From the NCBI GenBank assembly GCA_003184365.1, contig NKYR01000044.1, forward strand, positions 1-64,000: a DNA stretch of 64,000 bases. The letters run 5' to 3'. Positions 56,516 to 64,000 of this stretch are shown here, piece by piece. The translations under genes and the position numbers were made by a program. A model generated the notes under the pieces. It made no database searches and was not told where the DNA came from. It saw only the letters and a program-made list of their open reading frames with translations. The stretch comes from Evernia prunastri (Eukaryota > Ascomycota > Lecanoromycetes > Lecanorales > Parmeliaceae). The first letter of the stretch is position 1, and each line of letters opens with the position of its first letter.

Positions 56516-59395
56516 TCAAAGCCCCAAATCCCCCAAATCGCTCTCCACCCCCATAAGGTTCGGACTGACAATGCTATGCAGCATCTGCACCCGCCTCCCC
56601 CCTCCTCCTGCCGTCGTCGCATCATCATCATCACCGCCGCGACCGCCGCCCCGGACCCTCTCGACCGCCTCCCTGACCTTGGCTACGTGCGCCTCGCCCT
56701 TGGCGGTGTAGAAGATGATGCCCCGCCGCGGGTTGTCCATGACGGCCCTGAGCGCGGCGCCCGCGTCCGGACGCGTGAGGACTTGCTCCAGGCGCGCCAT
56801 GTCGACCCAGTGCGTCGTGTAGGTGGCGCGGTAGGCCGTCCAGGCGGCGAGGGAGCCCCAGTCGTCGTACTCGGACACCTTGGCGCCGAAGAAGAGGTGG
56901 CCCTCGCAGACCATCTGCCATATCACGTCGATGACCTTCAGCCCGCCCGCCCGTTTTTTCCCCCCTTCTTCTCCGCCGGGGCTGCACGGGTCCAGGTCGG
57001 CCGCCTGCAGCGCGCCGCGCAGCCGCTGGGCGGAGGCGAGGAAGTCGGCGGCGGAGAGGAAGCCGTAACCGCCGCAGCAGAACTGGGAGGAGACGAAGGA
57101 GGCGTGGGAGATGTTGGAGACGATGTTGTCGTAGGAGAAGGAGACGTAGGATTTCTTGGTCGCGTCGATGAGGTCCGGGCGGAGGTCGCGCTTCTGGAGC
57201 GGGCGGAGGTCGCCTTTCGAGTAGGAGCGGTTGTGGGAACGGGGGTTGGAGCTGCGGATTGGGTTTTCCTCCTTGACGATGGAGAGGAAGGCCGCGTAGT
57301 TCCCGGCGTCTACGGAGTGGGCGAAGTTGTTGTTGGCGTCTTTGACGAAGAGGGAGCCGGAGACCTTTCGTTTCTGTATCACTGCGGTCACGGTGTCAAT
57401 GACATCTCTGGTCTTGTGCTCGGAGTAGAAGAATTCAAGTTTGCTGCGTTTGTCGGGTCCTAGGGTATCAAACAGCTTCTCAAACGCGGCGAGGCTGTCG
57501 CAGTGTTGTATTATTAGTGATTTCGGGACTGCGATGATGATGCGGGAGACCTTGTCGGTGCCGAGACTTGAGACGCAGTCCACGATCAGTGGCCTGCCGT
57601 TAGGCTACAGTAGATTAGACCAATTAGCCAGTCTCTCCTTCGCAGTGAAAAGTCCTTGTTACTTACATTGACGGTCAAAAGCTTGATCTTCCCATCATAA
57701 AATATTTGTGCCAAATCAGGGCCTAGAGCTGGGACAATAACGGTGGTCTTATCGTTCGGTATCGCATCAATGCTTTCTGGTTCGGAGTCATAGCTGTCGC
57801 TAGAACTTTCCACTGACAGTGTATTCTGAGTGGAGAGAGATTTCAGATCTTCACTAATCCTTCGCAGGCCGTGAAGGATGCAATGGTTTTCCCTGACATT
57901 GGTCATGTATGGCAGGATGCGTGCGAGGCACATGAACTCGAACAGCGCCAGGGCCTCCCAAAATTCGTAAAATTCGTAATCCGAACGTATCTTGTCATAA
58001 AAGAAGGCCAAGGTTGCAACAGCTCGCGCCTCTTTTCCATCAGGTATGTCGACCTGGGTAAAAAACCATTGGTGGCGGACGTCTTGCAGGAGCTTGGCGA
58101 GATCCTGCAACGGCGACTCCTGTAGAGAGGGAAACGAACGATTCAGCAACGCAGAACCGTAACAACAATGATGACCGAAATCCAACGAATGCAAGAGTGG
58201 GAGCGAAGTCCACTTACAATAAAGCAGTCTAAGAAATCAAATATACAAAGTTCGCGGTTAATGGGGTCCACAAGCATGTTCTGTAGAGTAAGGTCTCCGT
58301 GACACGTGCCTACGGGTATATGCAGCTCCGGCAAACCGTCGTAATGCTGTAGAAGAGCATCGAATTGCTCACTGGTTTCCTTTATATCATCCTCAGACAG
58401 CAAAGGCGATTGCATCATCGCTTTCTTAATGCTGTTGGCCTTTTTTCGGAACTCCGGCATGACCTCCTTGAGCGGAACGCTCGAGCTGTTTGTTAATTCA
58501 TAGTCGACTACAGAAATGGCTGCGTTGATCAGCCACTCGTTGACGGCCTTGTCTTGCTCCAACATAATAAAGGCAACATCATGGAATGGTATATACTCCA
58601 TGTCCACAATTATATTTGACTCCTCACCAGCCCCAGGCACTTTGAGACCGTATATTTCCGGTGTACTGATGGTGGCATTCATATGGCTTGTCCGACACAT
58701 TGCAGAAAAGATGAGCTGTTTCTGGATCTGTTTGAGCAGTCTGGATCCATCTTGCTTCCCACCACTGAAAGCCTGTTTTCGGACTGCCCATTTATCGGAC
58801 GTCAGGCGACGAATCGTTGCTCCGCTGACATATTTGCTGGGTCCTGTTGAACGTGTGGGCTGACGAGCCAGACGTGGAGCAGACGAGTCTCCTCTCCGCG
58901 CCAGGAAGGGTCTTCGATGGGCTTTTCGAGCCTGGGCTGCGCGAGAGCCCAAGACTGAATATGAGTCCCCATTCGTCGGGGTGAGTGTGCGCGCATTGGC
59001 GAAGATATCCTGCATGGCATCACTTGTCCAGACTATGCACCCTGTATTAGCGCGAGCGCTCGAAAGCCAAGTCAGGCAGAAGACATACGACTATTCTTGT
59101 CGGCGAAGGCTTCGGGTGGGATCTCGCTCTCGCATTCGGAGATGCTCACGATCTTGACCTCACAATCTGATTTACCGACTCCCTTCAGCGTAGGTTTGTG
59201 TGCCGTCGGTGTTTGGGCCTCCAATTCGGCTTGATCGGAACTGCTTTCATAGGGAGGTATGGAGTCGATCTGCAACGGCTCGGGGACTTTCTTGAGAGGA
59301 AACTTGTCATGGGTATGTATAGGCCAATCATGGGGGAACATTGGATTCAAATGTTCGGAGACGTATCCATTTTCATTCCTGATTGCAGGTGACAT
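56516..59395 (-). CDS. APH-like kinase fused to degenerate nucleotidyltransferase
   Basis: Model: exons 59089-59395, 58218-59041, 57667-58119 and 56516-57604, 890 aa; introns 47, 98 and 62 bp. An in-frame ATG at 59467 is an alternative start. Residues 1-120 are polar. A phosphotransferase fold follows, with VGTCHGDLTLQNMLVD (Brenner motif, catalytic Asp) and CIFDFLDCFIESPLQDLAKL (metal Asp), a wording typical of kinases in bacterial capsule loci. From about residue 500 a nucleotidyltransferase-like domain begins (TTVIVPALGPDLAQIF, LFVKDANNNF, FCCGGYGFLSAADFL, IDVIWQMVCEG, YDDWGSLAAW). It is homologous to the domain of the divergent neighbour at 60852, but the GRSSRF...KPK signature and the KDxDN motif have decayed to GPDLAQ...KIK and KDANN, so nucleotidyl transfer is doubtful while the kinase looks intact. 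Probably cytosolic. Confidence 0.75.
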
Positions 59396-60851
59396 GATTG
59401 TCTGGTAGTCAATAGCTATTATATAGCGCCTGTTATATGGCTTTTGGAAAGATGCGTCCTCATTCACGAGGTGGTAACGATGTTATATAAGAGAAGTGAT
59501 ATGAGTAGAAAGCATCTGGAAGATGATCAAGACAGCATATAGGATGACATGGTATATACTTTGGGGCAGAAGGTGAGGTTGAATGTAAAATTGAATGCAC
59601 GTGGACGATCAAGGAAAGACAGAGGCACTCCACATGTTGAGCGTCTGGAGAGGCACAAGTATTTACTTTGGCAGGACTCGCAGGCTTGCAGCAGCGCAGA
59701 ACGGGTAGGTTCAGCGATAATAACTTCCCGAACATCCTGGTCAGTAGTGATCCGACCGTTCCAACATGGACTGGTTTCAGGCTTTCAGCGGGACGACGGT
59801 ACAATATGTGACCTGACAGTTTGGTCAAGTGTAATAAAACCGATGCGTATTGATTGATTACTTGTTGACAGGTGGTGGCGCAATGATGCCTAATAATAAT
59901 AAGATGATGATAATAATAACAAGATGCTCCCAAGTCCAAACCGAATCAGCAAAGGATAACTTAAGGTAAATTGGAAGGCTTAAACTAAGGTAGTTGGACC
60001 TGAGGTAAGTGCGGCGTACGCTTACAGCTTCCTTCTTTCTCCTTTTTGTCAATTTGGAACGATTGATAGTATCTGCCTATTATTTCGAGCCCTTGTGTTG
60101 TAGAGAAGGAATGAAATGATAGTAACGGAGATGGGAGGCAGCAATTTGAAAGAAGAAGGTGGGATGTCTTCGCTTACCTTGACCGAGGGAATCCTCGGAT
60201 AGAGTTCGACGAGTAACTCATATACGAGTATATACGAGTATGTGAGTTATCTTACCTTGATTAGTAGCCATGTGGCATCTTGCATATCTATCTTGCATCG
60301 TGCATGCAGCATGCATGCGCTGCGGAAATATCTTTTCACGAATCACGAGAAGGAAGTCTGAAGTCTGAAGTCTGAAGTCTGAAGAGTGGGAAGTTTGAAG
60401 AGTGAAGAGTCGTAGGATTGCATCCCTGAAGGCTGAAAGGGCTGAAACTATGTTGTAAAATTCGAAAAGTATCTGTCCCCTCCTTCCCTCCATCCCCTCC
60501 ACCTTCAAACACGCCACACTTCGGCAGCTCCCTACCTACCTTACTCTACTACTATGTACCCCTGATATTAGTATTATTGTGGATAATTATAATAATGCAG
60601 CAAACTTCACACATATTGACTTGCTTTCGCTTACCCCTTCTAGACCTCATCTTACCCTCCGCTTCGTCCGAGCGTGAGAACAGCAAGCTCACTCCATGTT
60701 GCCAACCACCAGAGGTCTTTGCTAGCACTGCTCCCCCACCACATTCCTACACCCACAATAATTTATAGGAACTCTGCTTCTACATGAGGCCTTGCTACCC
60801 AGCCGCCCTTCTCAGCCTGTCATCCTCAACGGCCAGACAGCTGCAGCCATC
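59396..60851. promoter_or_regulatory. Bidirectional promoter region of the modular enzyme pair
   Basis: 1.46 kb between two divergent, mutually homologous genes. It contains (AAGTCTG)4 at about 60354-60381 with degenerate copies after it, a duplicated TATATACGAG at about 60221-60240, GCATGC palindromes near 60301-60320 and CT-rich DNA before 60852. Shared regulation of both genes is inferred from the arrangement. Confidence 0.5.
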
Positions 60852-62780
60852 ATGCACTCTACCCTTGTCTCTCCGCCAAATCTGACGCCCTATGAACGCT
60901 TTCTCGAGCGTTGCTCCCTTCCCGAACTCAATTGGTACATCACTTCCCTGACCGACCACTTCGACGCTCTCCTTGCCCGCAGCGACCCATACCGCTCCGT
61001 CCGCCTGTCCACATACCTTACACATCGCTATGGCCATTTCCCCCAGCATGTCAAGGATGTCTGGATTCCACTTCTTCCAATAGATGAGGAGCGCTACTCT
61101 CCGAAGCATGTGGGCGTTGACCTGGAAAACCGGGCTCTCTTCTTCCCCGAGTTGCCTTCCTCCAAGGCAGTTGATGAGGGCAAGCAGACATCTCCATTGT
61201 CAGCTTTAGCCTCCTACCTAGCCAGCCTGCTCGCCACGACCCTCTGGGATAAGTCGGTTCAGAATCCAAAGCACAGCCGGGTACGCTTCATCAATAATAC
61301 CTTCATTGTCATTGACGGAATTTACAAAAGGCTGTCAGAGAAATGGGTAAATGGCGAGGAGGCTGCCAGGCAACGACTCTATGCCGTAGGTGTCATCCAA
61401 CTCGTCGCCCTAGAGAAGTTGCAAAAGGAGCTTCGGGAGGTCGAAGGCGTCATAAAAATCATACCCGTGCCTTCAGATCCAAAGATCAAGGACTGGCCTA
61501 CGAGCTTCCTGCCCATTGAGGCTGTAGGGGACGTCGCTGCCCAGCCCACCTCGGCGGTCACTGCACGCTTTCCATTGCACACCTCGAACGGCGTCGTCAG
61601 GAATGGGGCCCACATCAATGGCGCACACACAAATGGTATTGAGACGGATGGTAAAGCTAGCGCTGAGAGCGAATCAGTTACTCTCGTTGTTCCCTCCGCC
61701 GGCCGTTCATCTCGATTCCCGGGAGTCAAGCCCAAATGGATGCTCACACAGCCCAGCGGCTGCCTGATGGTCGTCGATGCATTGGGAGCTCTGGACCTGA
61801 CCCATGTCAGCCACGTTGTTATCGGACTGCTAAAGGAGCATGTCGACAAATACTGCGGTGGAGATGTAGATGCAATCCTCAAAATCTTTGAAGACGGCGT
61901 CCCCCGTCTTCAAGAGATCAAAGTTTCCATCGTGATCATAGCGGAAGAAACAGTCGATCAAACCCAGACCATCGAATGCATACTCAACGCCGCCCAAGTA
62001 ACTGGGCCCATCTTCCTCAAGGATTGCGACAACCAATTCAAGTGCCCCGTCCCAGCAGTCGACGGCGTAGCTACCCTCGACATCACACGCGAAACCGAAT
62101 CAGGCGTGTCCAATGTCGCGTCCAAAGGATACGTAGCCGTCAACTCGCAGACCGGCCAACTCACCAGCATCGTTGAGAAGATGATGGTCAGCAATACCTT
62201 CTGCATCGGCGGCTACGCGTGGAAATCCGCCCAGGACTTCCTCTCCAGAGTCGCCCAAGCGAGGAAGTACCAGATCATGGCGTCCGCCACCAAGGGCGTC
62301 GAGCTGGCGGTCTCGGATGTGATTTGGCTGAAGATGGCCACGGGCGCCCCATTCTTCTCGATCCCGGCCGCCAACTACGAAGACTGGGGCACCCTCCCGT
62401 CATGGCGCGCCTACTGCGACAGCTTCAAAACGCTCTTCGTCGACATCGACGGCACCCTCGTGAAGAACAGCGGTCAGTACTTCGTCCCCACCTGGGGCAC
62501 CACGGCCCCTCTGACCAAGAATGTCGACCACCTGAACAAGCTGCACGCGACCGGCAGAGTGCGAATCATCCTCGTCACGTCCCGGTTGGAGAAATTCAGA
62601 GACGCGACGGTCAAGCAATTAGAGCAGTACGGGGTCCGGTACGATCAGATCTTATTCGGCATGCTGCATGCCAGTCGCGTCGTCATCAACGACTACGCTC
62701 CCACGAACCCGTATCCATCGGCCGAGTGTGTGAATATACCGAGAAATGCGGAGGATCTGCCGCATATGCTGTCTTTGTGA
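60852..62780 (+). CDS. Nucleotidyltransferase-HAD phosphatase fusion
   Basis: Intronless, 642 aa from the first ATG (60852); the frame is open upstream without an ATG. Residues 1-270 are a helical region with no known family (YERFLERCSLPELNWYI...). At about 275-500 is an NTP-transferase fold: VTLVVPSAGRSSRFPG...KPKWML (nucleotide-binding signature), GPIFLKDCDNQF (metal motif), NTFCIGGYAW and VSDVIWLKMATGAPFF. From about 525 a HAD phosphatase: FVDIDGTL (nucleophile Asp), IILVTSR, and VVINDYAPTNPYPSAE close to the end. This NTase and HAD wording matches bacterial capsule-biosynthesis nucleotidyltransferases and phosphatases. All signatures look functional. It probably activates a phosphorylated small molecule and removes a phosphate from it or a precursor; substrate unknown. 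Confidence 0.8.
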   Translation: MHSTLVSPPNLTPYERFLERCSLPELNWYITSLTDHFDALLARSDPYRSVRLSTYLTHRYGHFPQHVKDVWIPLLPIDEERYSPKHVGVDLENRALFFPELPSSKAVDEGKQTSPLSALASYLASLLATTLWDKSVQNPKHSRVRFINNTFIVIDGIYKRLSEKWVNGEEAARQRLYAVGVIQLVALEKLQKELREVEGVIKIIPVPSDPKIKDWPTSFLPIEAVGDVAAQPTSAVTARFPLHTSNGVVRNGAHINGAHTNGIETDGKASAESESVTLVVPSAGRSSRFPGVKPKWMLTQPSGCLMVVDALGALDLTHVSHVVIGLLKEHVDKYCGGDVDAILKIFEDGVPRLQEIKVSIVIIAEETVDQTQTIECILNAAQVTGPIFLKDCDNQFKCPVPAVDGVATLDITRETESGVSNVASKGYVAVNSQTGQLTSIVEKMMVSNTFCIGGYAWKSAQDFLSRVAQARKYQIMASATKGVELAVSDVIWLKMATGAPFFSIPAANYEDWGTLPSWRAYCDSFKTLFVDIDGTLVKNSGQYFVPTWGTTAPLTKNVDHLNKLHATGRVRIILVTSRLEKFRDATVKQLEQYGVRYDQILFGMLHASRVVINDYAPTNPYPSAECVNIPRNAEDLPHMLSL

Positions 62781-63643
62781 TCGTTGTTTGCTTGTATTTG
62801 TGATTGTGTTGACTGGTGGGTATGGATATTGGTGTGGGATTATAAATATCTGGGTTGCTATATAGATGGATCTACCTTTGAAGAGCTCTGCGAGCCCGGT
62901 CCCCCCGGTGTTGCTGTTGATATCTACTTCTTAGATGGATCTTGACCTGTACTTTTACTCGATCCGTGTACTTCTATCTCGTGTACTTTACTCTACATAG
63001 CGTTGGGTAGAATATATAGAAATAGGAACTAAAGTATCACTTGACTACCCTATTCAATACTCTGAACCTAAAGCAACCTCGCACCATCCACCACCAACAT
63101 CTTTACATCGTTAGCATCTGAATCCGATCGTAACAGAAAAAACACAGCGAACACAACCACAACAAGCGATTCAGTGCATGGAGACCGAAGCGAAGCGAAG
63201 CGTCGTTCTATATCTAGCTCACCAAAGATCTAAACCCTGACTTAGCTATCTAAAATGCCAGAATATATACCGAAACCGCCAGGGTATATCCACCTGGACG
63301 CCGCCGCCGCTGGTTGTACAGTGTCAGTTCCCCATTCTATCCCTTTGCAATGCGCTAATACACAAAATATATAAGCGGTCGGCACGCAAATCCTTAACCG
63401 CGACCTTTGTCTGACAATGACAAAGCGGGCGGGGTGTCGTTCCCGAAAGAACTGAGGCCGGCGTGCTGTTTTGTTTTGAGAACGGCCATCCGCTCTGACT
63501 GGAGGTTTTGCTCGCTTGCTGAATTGCAAGCGCAGCCTTGCCTTCGATGACTATCTTCCGTTACGTTGCGGTGTCGGCCTGCGCCACCATGCGTCGTGGC
63601 TCGACAGGGAGAGTGGCCTCGGGAATCCAGTTTCTTGTCGCGA
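62781..63643. other. Intergenic region
   Basis: AT-rich 3' flank of the nucleotidyltransferase-HAD gene, then no supported gene; a GAAGC/GAAGCG repeat lies near 63188-63202. Confidence 0.4.
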
Positions 63644-63979
63644 TCACCAGTGTTTCGACCACGAGTCCGCCGTCCCTTCGGCCCCGCCCACGGCCTCCAT
63701 CAACCCTCCCAATTCCTTTAGCATCCTCTGTTCATCCTCTTCGCCCCTCGCTAGCTCGGTGAAGTTGCTTCCCAGCATCTTGGCCTCGCGCTCCAAGCGT
63801 TCATAGTGCGTCTTGACATGCTCCTGGTTCAGATAGTTCAGATGATGCCCGCACCTCTTCCACAGAATCTCCGGCCCCTTGGGATATCCGCTGCAGCACC
63901 CACCCCAGCAGTCACCAAAATGGGTCATGACCGGCAGCGTAGGGTGAGTGCGTCGGGAGATGTCGATGATGCGCGCCAT
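63644..63979 (-). CDS. Hypothetical protein at the window edge
   Basis: A 111-codon minus-strand frame from an ATG at 63979. The N-terminal half is rich in Cys, Trp and His (HFGDCWGGCCSGYPKG, LWKRCGHHLNYLNQEHVKTHYERL) and the second half is charged and helical. No family recognised. The true 5' end may lie beyond the window, so the start is uncertain; a downstream frame to about 63540 could also be spliced on. Confidence 0.35.
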   Translation of the reverse strand: MARIIDISRRTHPTLPVMTHFGDCWGGCCSGYPKGPEILWKRCGHHLNYLNQEHVKTHYERLEREAKMLGSNFTELARGEEDEQRMLKELGGLMEAVGGAEGTADSWSKHW

Positions 63980-64000
63980 GCTTGCGACTGCTAACTCGTG

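Noticed and set aside
56060..57463. 467-codon plus-strand frame
   Set aside because: Lies opposite the real minus-strand kinase/nucleotidyltransferase gene and is low-complexity (Pro/Asn then Val/Gly/Arg rich): an antisense shadow of GC-rich coding DNA.
1..64000. One secondary-metabolite cluster (PhyH, melanin enzyme, amidase, O-methyltransferase)
   Set aside because: The genes are many kilobases apart, separated by unrelated genes and transposon debris, and no PKS, NRPS or terpene synthase is present.

Overview
The window is nuclear DNA from a filamentous ascomycete (Pezizomycotina). Evidence: genes broken by 46-102 bp GT-AG introns with CTRAC/CTAAY branch points, an AT-rich block that looks RIP-degraded, a DHN-melanin scytalone dehydratase, a fungal NLR-like (STAND) gene and a cyanide hydratase. 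I cannot name the species; a plant-associated Dothideomycete, Sordariomycete or Leotiomycete would all fit. All exon joins below were worked out by hand from frame, splice sites and family motifs.

Layout. 1-2.9 kb is a transposon graveyard: AT-rich DNA carrying a solo LTR with intact 5-bp target duplication, a LINE C-terminal fragment and a (TTTA)n tract. 5-6.1 kb is a PhyH-type dioxygenase with a repeat-built promoter and a tandemly repeated 3' end. 7.8-13.8 kb is a truncated Helitron (Rep half only), present as six single-N-separated, overlapping assembly pieces, so about 2.9 kb of the window is duplicated sequence. 14.2-21.1 kb holds small secreted proteins, a Tubby/LURP-like protein, a secreted SnoaL-like protein and scytalone dehydratase. 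22.6-27.4 kb is a large NLR-like gene (esterase + NB-ARC), tail-to-tail with an amidohydrolase. 30-46 kb holds a small orphan gene, a seven-exon secreted amidase with an apparent GT-GG intron, a broken ammonia-lyase N-terminus, cyanide hydratase and an O-methyltransferase with a repeat tail. 48.8-55.9 kb holds an acidic nuclear-type protein, an F-box-like protein and Dus1. 56.5-62.8 kb is a divergent pair of modular enzymes. A small ORF touches the right edge.

The most unusual system is the divergent pair: one protein joins an APH-like kinase to a degenerate nucleotidyltransferase, the other joins an intact-looking nucleotidyltransferase to a HAD phosphatase. The domains are mutually homologous and look like enzymes of bacterial capsule loci. 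Together they supply kinase, nucleotidyltransferase and phosphatase activities, which suggests an activated-headgroup pathway, perhaps for a surface glycan. The remaining metabolic genes (dioxygenase, melanin enzyme, amidase, cyanide hydratase, O-methyltransferase) are spread out and do not form an obvious single biosynthetic cluster.
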